DNA from: Hymenopellis radicata
Taxonomy: Eukaryota; Basidiomycota; Agaricomycetes; Agaricales; Physalacriaceae
Length of the DNA: 64,000 bases
Assembly: GCA_015501595.1 (NCBI GenBank)
Contig: JADNRX010000134.1
Span: 62,001 to 126,000, forward strand
Direction of reading: 5' to 3'
The notes beneath the pieces were generated by a model. It did not search any database. It saw only the letters and a program-made list of their open reading frames with translations, and was not told the origin of the DNA. How positions within the stretch are numbered: position 1 is the stretch's first letter; each line of letters opens with the position of its first letter. This document shows, piece after piece, positions 10,193 through 21,113 of the stretch. A program made the translations under genes and the position numbers.

Positions 10193-12800
10193 CTACTTCG
10201 CCGCCACATACGGTTCGTCTTCCCCACCAGACTTTATTACACTACTTTGGTCCGAATCATCGACTGAAGGCGGGGCTACTTGTCGCGCACGCCGAATGTC
10301 TCTCCTCTGGAGAACAGCAGTGATCACTGCGAAGCTGACTGAAAGAATGTCAGGAGCTATCAACGTCAAAATAATGCGACGTACTCATTCCAGCAGAAAT
10401 GCACGCAGTCGTAATGTTACCCTTCAGCACACGAGGCTGTTCAACTTGAGGGAATATCACGCTAGGAAATAGTCACTACTTGCGTTTTTCGAGTGCTGAC
10501 ATACGTACATAGGGAGCCAAGCCTGTGAGAGGTGATAAGCGAAATGGTACATGGTTAATGCCGTTCTTCATACCTGGAATGTATATGCGAATGTATTACA
10601 ACAAGCCACCACGAAGGCGCGTTCTGGGAGAAGCGCATTACTACGATGAACAACACCCTACAAAGTTTTGCTTACTTTCGTTGTCATTCCCGGTGAGCTC
10701 ATTCGCCCAGCTCAGGATGATGCCAGACAGACCTCCCTGAGTCGTGGTCTAGTAAGAGTCCCATGTCAATTTTAGACATAGCAAGATATGAGTGAGACGC
10801 TGCGTACCATGTAGTAAAGAGCCCAGCGACGACCAATATTCGTGTAAAGTGGCGTGGCAGCGAGAGCAATACATATGGATGCATTCCAAGTCTGAGTAAA
10901 GATGAAATGAGATACGAATGCAGCCGACAATAACGATTGCTTACACCGGCGAGCACGATAGGCAGCCACCTGTTCTGCAACCCATCCGAAGTCCAAGCCC
11001 AGGTGAGAGCTAAAGCAAACTCGATGTGAGCCGCATGAAAGATCACCAAGAACGGTTGCGGACTCATGATGACTTGAACAACATTTTGACCCAAGGGATA
11101 GACGTTGATCTGGCCGATGCTGTACTTCGTGTGTTCCGGAGTATTGAAGCTCTTGAGCCAGAAAATCATGGACGAGCTGGGCCCACCTCCATTGTTGAAC
11201 TATTGTAACAATCGTTGGAGAGACATCCACGAGCATCAGCCAAGCTGTACGCACCAGGACATAGACTGTGCAGAGATATCGTCAGATGATTGAATCAGAC
11301 GAAGCGTAAGGGCGTACGAGGAACAAGAGTGTACAAGTGCCACGTCTTGAAGAACCCTTTAACCTGTAACTTTATTGAGCGCGGGAAGGAAAAACTGCAT
11401 GAACACCTCGACCTTAGCCTTAGTGAACTTCTCCGGCGCCTTCCTCCCAACAGCTTCCATCCTCTTTCGACCGATCTCGAGCTGCTTCTCGGTGTAGAAG
11501 ATCGAAGGTCGTGTATTAGTTGGTAGATCTGCGTCGACGTCAGTAAAACGACATGATTTACAGGCAGTCACGAAAGGTACCTGGCATGATAAGGTATCCC
11601 AAGAGAGCTATAGGAATGGTGATAATGCCGTCGATAATGAAGAGCCCTAGTGCGCCATATGTAGTAAGTATAGTCCGGGACCTGCAAGGGAGGTTCACAA
11701 ACATTTCCATCCCGCAAGACCATGTACACCATTCAGCCCGTTGTAGGCACCCTATAAGTGATTCCGTTAGTATCAAGTAAAGGATCTGAAGGTTTGTGTC
11801 ATACCGTTTGTAAAAAGCCGCTAAACATGGGCCCAATAGCACTAGCGGTCTACGAAGGCCCATTTAGCATACGCTCGAGGATCACACAACGAGTACACAC
11901 GTGGAAAATACAGGCCCGTTTCGCCAGCTCCTCGCCTTTATACCAGCTTCCAATAACGTACTGAATGGCAGGATAAAATGTCGATTCAGCCAAACCTGGA
12001 AGACAATATGAGAAGAACAACCGGGAAGCTAGCGTGCGTCACGTACCGACGAGGAATCGGATGGCAACTAGGTGGTTGAAGTTTTTAGACGTCGCTAGAA
12101 TCATGGTCAAGACACTCCAGATGAGTTCCATGGTCGGAATCTGCGTGTTCCGTCTTAAGTTCGTGCAACGATGACGAGCGCGACGCATACCCAAATCGAG
12201 GGTCGAACTCGTGTAATGAGCATGCTGTATAAGGAATCCGTTAGAAGTGAGGCTATTATAACGACTGGGACGCACTTCGAGGGAATCTGTCCAATGACAT
12301 AACCACATGTCCACGCCGTCGTTATATAGTTCAGTTGATTGCCGTGTCTATTCAGTAGTACCATGAGACACAGCTTCCCGGCTAGTGTTTAAGCTCACAG
12401 TCCGAGACTGCCACATACATCAGGCATTGGACACGTCAGAATAATTTGAGAACGTACTCTTCTTTCATCCCAGAAACATATGCGTTCTAAGTCAAATTGA
12501 GATCTGAATTCTCCAGAAGCTCATCAGCAACGCACCGTGATATTCTGCTGATCTAGATATGTGCGAAAAGGTAAGACGAAACTCTGCAAGACGCGAAAGA
12601 AGACTTATTTGCTAAAATACGACAGTGCAGCGTACGTCAGAAGGCAGGCGTCAAGCTTCCCAAGGAATCGACGCTCCTCCGGTGATTTGTCCCAAGTATC
12701 CCTGCAAATATTCGGAGACCATTCGAAATCAGGTAGAGAAAACAAACCAGACATAGCTACGCCACGGGCGTTTCTTGAGGGCAATGGAATCGGAGGACAT
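10193..12800 (-). CDS. Dal5-type MFS permease (anion:cation symporter; liz1/fen2-like)
   Basis: I traced most of this gene through its many short introns. It begins MSSDSIALKKRPWRSYVW, then the conserved DTWDKSPEERRFLGKLDACL and YLDQQNI. Next come LITRVRPSIW, FLVGLAESTFYPAIQYVIGS (the family signature), ASAIGPMFSGFLQTGAYNG, the cytosolic loop DLPTNTRPSIFYTEKQ and EKFTKAKV, FNNGGG, WTSDGLQNRWLPIVL, GGLSGIILSWANELTGND and IFPQVEQPRVLKG. The tail is cytosolic. This arrangement matches plasma-membrane permeases for pantothenate, nicotinate, allantoate and similar acids; the substrate is not inferable. Two splice oddities are a 9-nt exon (12399-12407) and an intron at 12561-12608 with AT-AC borders. 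No other frame break was seen. Confidence 0.9.
12561..12608 (-). other. Apparent AT-AC intron in the Dal5-type permease
   Basis: Read on the minus strand this 48-nt interval begins ATAAGTC and ends CGCAC. Removing it joins AGC AA with A TAT CTA, giving the family-conserved run FSKYLDQQNI in frame. No GT-AG choice nearby keeps the frame: the codon after AAA would be TAA, and candidate donors upstream lead to a stop. The length fits the other introns here. ATAAGT with AC is the pattern known for U2-type AT-AC introns, rather than the U12-type ATATCCTT. Confidence 0.75.
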
Positions 12801-13976
12801 AACCACAAAGCGAAGCCTCGGAGTAGTAGGTTACGGGAGACCCACCATTTCGCACATCGTATTCTGCGAGTTTTGTACTGCCAGTGTTACCAAGACGTCT
12901 CATCCTGGGTACCGAAGACGTGATTGATGCGTCAAGATAGAAGGGCCTATCTTCCTTATCGGAGAGCGAACAGACGCCCTTTGAGAGAAGAAACCCCTTT
13001 ACAGAACAATCCTTAGACTCAGCAATATGTGGTTCGCCAGAATTCGCGAAATGGTCGTCAAGAGCAGAACTGGGATTAGCGCCCGAGGAAATCCTGCCTA
13101 TAGCACCTCTGCTCTTCCGGGGCTAAGTGGTCAGGCTGCCAGGGTTGTATCGCGGCTTTACACAGAGAAGCAAGACGCCATTTGACGTGAAAGTGGTGGT
13201 TGATGACAAGACGCGGGTCACGCTCAAGTCACGTTGCCGCTGTTTGACGCGTGGACCGCGTTTCATATCCTCAAAGTCATCATCCCGCTGGTCAGGATGA
13301 AAAAGTTGCTCTCGTCGTCAGCACATACTTATCTTGTGGTGTGCCTTTTTTTGGACGTAAATAGTACGCCTTGAAGCTTGAGGTTGAGACCCCATAGTAC
13401 TAGTCGCACTATGATTCAGACATGAATTGGCATTTCTGACCCCCTACTCAACACAACATGATACCCAGACTGGCGATCTCCGGTTTGACTAAATTGACTT
13501 GCACAAGACACATCATCATCAACATGATTCTACTGTAAGTCGGAGTCACCACGGCCCAGCCAATTTACGGCAAACCTTCGACTGGCTTCGCCATCATCAC
13601 ATATATATACGGTATATAGTGTCTGCATAAAATACTTCACTTCCCTAACAAGACGAAAACAACTTTTTCATCCCGCTAGTCGGGGTGAAAACGACCCGTC
13701 TGAGCAAGTTCTGGGTCGATCTTAGCTGAAAGTCGCAGTACCCCGTATAAGATAAGACGCAGCCAAACACGAGGGGCAAGACTGTCGAATTCTAGCCAGG
13801 ATCAAGGACCGTTAACAAATGCGGAATTACACGCCACATCCCGATCCTGACGGTGGAGACACCGGGGAACTGGTATATACATCTATCCAATACTGTACAC
13901 TGCAAAGTACAACGACTACCAATACACAAATAATTCATCAATAAATTCAAATATTGCTACTGTCTGTCATCGTCTC
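12801..13976. other. Intergenic region, no gene seen
   Basis: This is about 1.2 kb between the 5' end of the permease and the 3' end of the P450. It contains many stops in all frames. The only structure I can point to is the imperfect inverted repeat described separately at 13281-13690. Confidence 0.5.
13281..13690. repeat. Imperfect inverted repeat pair, MITE-like
   Basis: The left arm at 13281-13316 and the right arm at 13652-13687 are inverted and share AGGATGAAAAAGTTG/CGGGATGAAAAAGTTG plus flanking matches, roughly 27 of 36 positions. Each arm is also a small hairpin on its own (CATCC with GGATG; TTTTCA with TGAAAA). The enclosed ~330 bp are non-coding. No target duplication was identified, so a miniature transposon is only a guess. 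Confidence 0.4.
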
Positions 13977-15976
13977 GAGAACTTGACCATCATCTTCAGG
14001 GGCTTGTGCATAAATCCTTCGGTCGTTTCCAATGCCGGCGACTGTAACTGAAGGTCATAGCGAAGGATTACCGTGGCTAAGACCAGTCGCATTTCCATGT
14101 ACGCAAGACTACATTTCGTTGTTAGTAGAAAGTCTCGACGTTGTAAAGTAAAACCTTACTTCCTGCCAAGCTAGCATACGTCGTCGTAAGTAAAGCTTGA
14201 AAGGACGTATGGATGTACTCACACATGCCCGCGGACCTTTCCCGAACGTCAGTAAGTACGGCTTCAGATCCTTCGACTCCAGCCACCGTTCGGGTCGAAA
14301 CACCTCCGGGTCACCCCAAATGCGGGGGTCATGTTGAATAGTCCATGCTGGTACCGACATCTCAGTCTGCCAACCGAACATGAACATACGTCGACTGCAT
14401 TGTTATGCCCACTCACCCCTTCCGGAAAGAAACGACCGCAACAGTAAGCCCCGCCCTCTGGAACGGATCTATGGAGACCGATGGCGGTCGTGGCATACAA
14501 CCTCAGTCTACGAACACGTCAACAACCTCCCGCGAATACAGTTCAGATAAACATACCCTTCATCAATAGTCGCATCAAGATAGGGCATATCCTTGACGTG
14601 GTCGTACGTGATAACAGCACTATCCCCGTTGTATACCTCTTCCAGGATGGAGAGAAGCTTATGATGAACACGTGGATGTGTTATAATGAGGTGAAGAATC
14701 GCCGTCATGGAATTAGATGTGGTATCCGATCCAGCAATTCTACGCACAATACGGGTCAGTATGACGTACAAGTCCGCTGTCTAGCCGAGAACTCACAGGA
14801 GGGTCACAGCTTCGGCGACCAACTGCGTGACTTGTCTGGGCGTCAGATCCTCTGGATTATCCGTACGAGCTGCAATAATCTTGCTCAAGATATCATTTCT
14901 GTCTGTGCGCGATTTCAAGCGTTGCGTCACTCTCCGACGCGCTAGCGATTCCAGTCCTTGGGAGCAGTGCCTTCCGCGTATGAAGAACGGATCCGGCATG
15001 AATCTCGAAAGTGATTTGAACCAGGGATGTAATCCGAGCACGGCGGCCAAGTGTTCACGCTGTGGCTCTTCATGAGAATTGTACTATCGATAAAGAACCC
15101 ACGCACTTCATCTACAAGTGTAATCGCATGTTCACGGGCGACACTTCCATCGGGGTGTTGAATAGACACGACATCATTACCCTATTTGAAAGCATGGGTC
15201 ATTGAAAATTCTACACGTCCAGGCGGACCTACGTTTTTGACCATGCCGATTGCTTCTCCGAACGCCAAATCAGAAAGAACATCAAATGCAAGATAATTGA
15301 ACCACAACAGTGCATCGACATAGTCGCCGGCCTCGCATATCGCGTCTACTTTGCTGACGAATGTGCGTAGGATGATGTGCATATAGTCGGTGAACTGTGA
15401 GAGAGATTTGGCAGAAAACGTCGCCGAGACCATGCGTCGTTTCTGGGCATGATCTTGGCGGTCCATGGTAGAGAACACGGAAGGCTCCTTCCCGACGAAC
15501 GCGCGATAAAATTCGGACTTGCTGAAAGCTTTGTTTCCTTGGCCATATACAACCGGTATGGCGTCTTTGTCGGCAACCGAAATGTGATTCGGAGAAATTC
15601 TGACAAAAGCACCGTATTTCTATATGAGAACGCATGAGTGAGAAGAGGCGGAGAGTGGGCCATCTCTGCGTACCTGGTGTAGCTCGTGAACAGCGAGATA
15701 GCGTCGCCCCATACGTGCCTGGAACGCGAGCCATAGTGGAGTGTATCGAGCAAGAAGCGGTCCTGGTATATCTCGAAGGGGATCCATGTCGTTCATCCTG
15801 CGCAGCAGGACGACCAGGTGAAGAGTAACCATGAACAAAGCAGCAACCATGATCCTTTTGGAAATGTTAGTACATAGGACTTCGTCAACAAAGAAGCCAA
15901 CCAACTGGTTGTAATCCAACGTGACATGCGCGAACACGGCGTGCAGGTCATGCACGGATTGCATACTGACCCCCAT
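13977..15976 (-). CDS. Cytochrome P450 monooxygenase
   Basis: The N-terminus (ATG at 15976) is hydrophobic with membrane segments, then the proline hinge DIPGPLLARYTPLW. The C-helix WxxxR equivalent lies around QDHAQKRRMVSATFS. The I-helix is RIAGSDTTSNSMTAI, the K-helix ExxR is EGLR after YLDATIDE, and PERF-like FRPERW follows DPEVF. The heme loop FGKGPRAC is followed by LGRN and LAYMEMRLVL. The heme region is assembled from three exons: one ending at 14223 after the Cys, an 11-nt micro-exon (14160-14170) coding LGR and part of N, and the last exon from 14108. Such enzymes are ER-anchored and hydroxylate small hydrophobic compounds with a P450 reductase. The overall look is like fungal benzoate-hydroxylase or CYP64-type enzymes, but the CYP family is not certain. 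Confidence 0.88.
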
Positions 15977-16136
15977 CGAAAGTCGAGGTGCAGTCTGGAC
16001 AGGGGAAAGGACGTGCTTGACTACAAGGCAGCGGGCGAAAACGTTCGTTTCCTACCTCCATATATATGGACCGGCTTCGCACCCTTCCAGGCAGTCTGAG
16101 CCATCTGATCCATTATCATCCAACTGATCTCGGGAG

Positions 16137-16334
16137 TTAAAAGTCTGAAGATAGTAAGCGTTCAAGGCCGCCAACAGTGATAGGAAGAGGAAGCATCAGA
16201 TATTCTTGTGGATGATACTGAATGGTGTCTGTCAAGAAATCTTCGTGCCCAAGAGACCGCACCGCACCAAGTGGAACGCGTACAGGTGTGGGATAGACTG
16301 CAAGCCAGTATAAAGTGACTTTCCCGAAAAACAC
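16137..16334 (-). CDS. Possible small ORF, unrecognised
   Basis: An open frame of about 65 residues with protein-like composition (VTLYWLAVYPTPVRVPLGAV) ends at 16137. An upstream stretch (to 16545) could be a first exon across a 77-nt gap beginning GTAAGA and ending CAG with an ACTAAC-like branch site, but the phases do not join cleanly. There is no recognisable domain. The rest of 15977-16913 holds no supported gene. Treat as tentative. Confidence 0.2.
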   Translation of the reverse strand: MFFGKVTLYWLAVYPTPVRVPLGAVRSLGHEDFLTDTIQYHPQEYLMLPLPITVGGLERLLSSDF

Positions 16335-16913
16335 CTTGAGCCTGCGGTTGTTTCCAAGTTAGTCGCCCCGAACCGTCAGTGCCGGAAGCAGACAGCGGCG
16401 ATACAGTTGTTAATCTTACCCCATTTCGCAAACAATGACTACGCGGTGTTGCGAAATCCATATGAGGTGTTGTCCATTTCTGGCAGACTATATCAAGACT
16501 AACGGCTGACGTCGATGGTAATGTTTCGTCCAATGACGCTCGCACACGTCACTAGACTTGATGTGACTGCGCGTTTTATACAGTGTGCAGGGACCTACAA
16601 CACAAGGTTACGTTCAGAAGATCAAAGAGAAAGGAAGGACATACCTACTGTTCGGCATCCCGGAATGTTCATCCCACCATCATCATGCATTCGGCAACCC
16701 ACGAGTATCAACCCGTCTAGCACCCAAAAAACTGAATGTCATCAAATCCGACATCATAGCGTCAGCGAAGCCAGATACGATTGGAATACTGTACACCAAT
16801 CATACACGATCTACGGTGGATCAAGCAGCCGCATCAGTACGTTCCGTAAGAAGCCTTGGTCAGATTCTTCACCTACGAGCATCAGAAAACATTCAACGGC
16901 AAAACGCAAGTGC

Positions 16914-19855
16914 CTACAGTTCCTCGTGAACAACATCCAGATCAGGCGCAGATGACGGCGGGCTGGACTTCATCGCAAATCTGATTGAGCCGCCTCTGCT
17001 AATCTCCTCCCATCGAACAAACGGTTCCTCGCGGAGTTTGCCATTGACACGGATCTCCTCGACATACGGTGCGCTGGGTGCTCCGAGTGCCTCCACAGTC
17101 AGAACATACGAATGCGTCTGCGCATCATAAAACTTCGAATCCGAGGCGGGGTTCGAATGCGCTGGAACGGGAAGATGTAACGTTAACCTATCGAAGAACG
17201 GCCTGAACGGTCTATTAGCGTCGATACCCATGAGGCAAGTCGACAGACGCACGATCCAAAGACGTATTCTCTTGACACCGGGTTCACAGGATAAAACCCA
17301 AGTGCTCCGAAGATATACCACGCGCTCATTTGTCCACAGTCCTCATTCTAGAACAAACGTGGTTCAGCGAGCCATGAAGTGTGAGCTTGCGTCGGTGTCT
17401 TACTCCGCTCAAGCCATAGGGAGTAGCATTAAAATTTGCGCCAACGACTTCTCTTACTCGTTTCTGTGTCAAGTCGGGTCGACCCGCCAGGGCATATAGA
17501 TATGGGATGTGATGAGAGGGCTTGAAAAGCCATCAGCACACGTTTTACACGCCACCAAAGCAAAAACCTACTTCATTTCCGAACCAATCCCAGCCACCAT
17601 CATAATGTTCATTCAGACTCTTCACAAATGCTTCATTACCACCTCGTTTGTCAATAAGCCCCGTGATGTCGTGCACGATGTCGAAGGAGTAAGCCCATTT
17701 GTCGCCTTCAGTAAACCCATCTGTAGGATCTGAAATATGAATCGCGGGTCAGAACTCTGATGCAAGTATTCGTTAACAAGACATACCAGCCCAGGTCCCG
17801 TTGACGTTCCGGGCTTGGACAAAGCCATTCGTCATGCCCTCAAACCTCTTCCGATCCGCTTCCGATGCGTAATCATCCTGCGACGTCGCCTCACTGTTCC
17901 AGACGAGCCATGGTGCCTTCATCGCGCGGTCATGCAAAAGGCTTGTGACATCACACGACTTATTTAGATGGGCTGCCAAAAGCGCGAGCGCGTAATCATC
18001 GTCTGTCAAGAAAGGCTTTAGTTAACGCCATGAATAAAGCTCGTTTGCTCACACGCATAACCCAACGTCCGACTTACGCTTTCGGAATGTATATCGTCGG
18101 CTACCCAGCCCTTGTCTGGTACCGCGTACGAAGAAGATAGTCCCGCGCGAACTTCGTACTCCACACCCTGCCTGAGGTGAACGAACATGAAGAAATCGTG
18201 TGATAGATAACACCAACCTCCTCCCTATCTTCGTATCGTACCTCCCAATCCCTTTCCGGAGGTACAGTCGCATCTTTCCAGACAGCCTCCCATGCCAGAT
18301 CAACATCAAAACCACTGTCAAAGCCTTTCAAAATCGCCTCCGATATCAACGAATCAGCGTGAGTCGCAATCATGATATTCGTCTCTGTTAGATGAAGACT
18401 GACAGTTAGTGATTGATGGTGCGAATTGCATAGGTACGTACCCATGATATTCTTCCACATAGGCAGCCATCCACCCTCCTGGTAGTCCTGTAGCATACTC
18501 TGTATCATGCCAGGAACGCGTTCTGGTGCAAACAGTAACAAGAAACCCCATTCAGCACGATACGTATCCCAGATTGAATATCCATTGTACGATGAGTCAC
18601 CGTCATGGACTTGATCATCATAGGCAGAATAGTAGCGTCCATACTCGTGCGTCTCGTATGGGTACTAAACGCATAAGTTGACAATTCGCAAAGAAAAGGG
18701 GAAACAAACTGACCTGCAGCGCGTGGAACACGCTTGTCATGAGCACAGTTTGATTGTCTGCACTCCCGCCTTCGACCTCGACACGACCAAGTTTTTCCTC
18801 CCAAGCCTCCCGCGTCGCCTTTTCGGCGTCTTCCAACGTAGTACCATCCGGGATTTCGTTCTCCAGGTTAACGAGTGCCTGTTCCATCGAAATGAACGAA
18901 GTTGCTACTCGCACGTTCACGATAAGCTCCTCTGCATCGCCAGATGGGTACTCGAATCTCGCATAGGCGCTGAGCTCTGCCCCAAAACCGTCTTCTCGAC
19001 CCTCTTGTTGTTCTGTGCCCTGTACGACCCCAGAGCCGTCGAAGGCAGTATCAAATCGGGCACAGAACCAGCCTTTAAAGCCGCCATGAGCCGTGCCCTG
19101 CTTTTGGACACTAGAGACGGGGGCGATTACCCAGTCCTGCATCTCGGAGTTGTACCCACAGATCTGCTTCTCAGCGGGGTAAATTTTCACAAGACCGTCC
19201 GGGTATGATATATTGAAATGAGAGGACGTCGGTGTCGAATGAAAGAGTTCAGAGGGTCGCGAAGCTTGTATTAAGATATACGGATGCCACGTCGTCGCTG
19301 TTTTGAACGTGAACCGCAGATGGCTGACCCTAGACGCTGACATTATTGAGTACAAGTCGAGCGTGGAGTTGTCAAATACTTACTCGCTGTCATTTGGACG
19401 CCGATGGAGCCGCTGTCATTGCCTGCGTCCAATTCGACCTTGTAGAGGCTGACACCGAAGAATTCCGTGTCGGCCTTTTTCTGCAGTCCACGCTCTTCAA
19501 ATACGGCATATATCTTGCCGTCGGGCTCAGCGCTCTGGCCTGGAACGACGCCGACTAGTCCACTTTCACCCATCCAGATGGCCGGCTGGTGTGTACCCAC
19601 GAAACCATGAATAACCTCCGAATCCGAGTAATTATACGGCAGCTTCGAGACCCAGTTCTGGTGTGTTTGCGCGACCCATCGAGTCATTGCAAAAGGTGGC
19701 GCGACAGAGGGTATCATTCCACCGGCAAAGTTCGGCTCTGGCCCAGTGTTCCCAATAAGAGGATTGACCAGGCCTACATTGGCCGCGCCTGCAGGGAAAT
19801 TTGAGGCGGCTGAGAAGAGCCCAGCGCAGAGTAGTATGAGGACTGTCTCCAGCAT
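16914..19855 (-). CDS. GH92 family alpha-1,2-mannosidase, secreted
   Basis: The ATG at 19855 gives a clear signal peptide (MLETVLILLCAGLFSAAS); the frame is open upstream but has no better ATG. The mature protein starts GLVNPLIGNTGPEPNFAGGM and continues IPSVAPPFAMTRWVAQT, the N-terminal beta-sandwich signature of GH92. Downstream blocks include DYALALLAAHLNKSCDVTSL, FVQARNVNGTWAG, the KWAYSFD/DWFGNE region, and GNEDCGQMSAWYIFGALGF followed by YPVNPVS. The C-terminal beta domain ends VRWEEISRGGSIRF. Family members are calcium-dependent exo-mannosidases that trim alpha-linked mannose from glycans or mannoproteins. There are many short introns and no frame break was noticed. It is divergent from the small gene at 20141 with about 285 bp between the starts. 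Confidence 0.93.
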
Positions 19856-20140
19856 ATTATCTGCGTTTCTCGAGCAGAACGGCACTCCAGGTCACCAGGA
19901 GATGGTGGTTCATGACAGGGAGAACATTGGCTTCTCGGCTTAGGGCTTGGCCCTGACGTCACGCGCCGCTCCGGTCCGATTACTCCGAGCTTGGTTTCAA
20001 GTTTCAACACGACGCTCATGGCAATGCAGCTGCTTGAGGTTCTACCACGTTCACAGTACAGCGAACGGTGATAAAATAGTTGCCATATAATGAGTATATC
20101 TACTGAACGCGCAATATAAGCAATCAACCCTCGACGAGGC

Positions 20141-20942
20141 ATGTCTGTCGTTAGCGAATTCCAGGAATTCCGCTCTCGACACTTTGGCCACTTCCCTATG
20201 TGTCTTTCGAGATACAAAGATAGGTAGTACATCCTCTTCTTTCCTTCTTACACATACTGAATTTATGCTAGATGGTATTTGAACTCGACGAACGGGTATG
20301 GCATGCCTGAAGGCCACACCGCATCTGGTATCCTCTGAATGAAACGAAACCTCCTTCTGCTCCGAATCTACGCGATGCCATTGATCGTGTAGAAGCACCA
20401 GAAACGTGCAACCGTACTTTCTGGAATCACTTGGGTGCCGATTACGTTCCGGACGGTCCTTCGCGTCCTGGTTGTCCGATTCACATGCTGCTAGACGCCG
20501 AGCCACAAGTGGCGCGACGGACAGGGCGCATGCGTAGTGAGACTCTACCAGGCACCGGAGATGCTGTAGCCTGCTACGAGGTTGAAGTACTTATCCCAGA
20601 GGAAGGACTGCGAAGACAGTGCTATTACTGTCTTCAGTTTGAATATGAGTACTTGCCGCGTTTCAAAGTGTGCGGCGACGACCTGTTTTGGTGCAATACC
20701 GTACGATTTCGTTCTTCGATATCTGTTATGTCTTTCACCGTATCTTTCTTCAGTGCGAGGAACGTGGACAGGCAGTTTCTGCTACGTCCAGACTTTCAAA
20801 CAAGGTGGTGAATCAATATATCGTGCCGACAACTTTCAACTTTATGCGGAAGGCAATCATCCCGCTGTTTGATGGCGGGCCTCAAGGCCCCGGGCTGTGG
20901 GGAGGAAATCCGTACCTCTCAGAGAATATCTATGGGATGTAG
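20141..20942 (+). CDS. Unrecognised 211-residue protein with paired CxxC motifs
   Basis: Four exons keep frame: 20141-20223, 20272-20327, 20393-20700 and 20754-20942. The protein has no signal peptide or membrane segment. Its middle holds CYYC and, about 26 residues on, CNTC, with one more Cys (FKVCGDD) between. That layout could bind a zinc ion, although the spacing matches no family I can name. The C-terminus is Gly/Pro-rich (GGPQGPGLWGGNPYLSENIY). It shares a short divergent promoter region with the GH92 gene. Codon choice and frame-preserving introns make it a likely real gene; function unknown. Confidence 0.6.
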
Positions 20943-21113
20943 CATGCTTTCAAAATAATTTCACTTTTGTAGACACCACATTCAGGCCGGAAGACTAAGG
21001 AAGTATTTCCTGCAAGATGCGATATCAACGGCGCCCCAGAGACGTTGCATAGCGCCACATCGATGACTTGAGAACTCAAGAAGTACATGTATTGCGTATA
21101 AGACACTAATCAA
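20943..21113. other. Short convergent gap
   Basis: This is the 3' ends of the CxxC gene (plus) and the DUF6535 gene (minus). No other feature is seen. Confidence 0.4.

Noticed and set aside
18678..19208. 176-codon plus-strand ORF
   Set aside because: It is antisense to well-supported GH92 exons; a shadow frame.
2051..19855. Secondary-metabolite gene cluster (GMC oxidoreductase, transporters, P450)
   Set aside because: There is no backbone enzyme (PKS, NRPS, terpene synthase), and Hel2, a housekeeping gene, lies in the middle. Co-location looks incidental.
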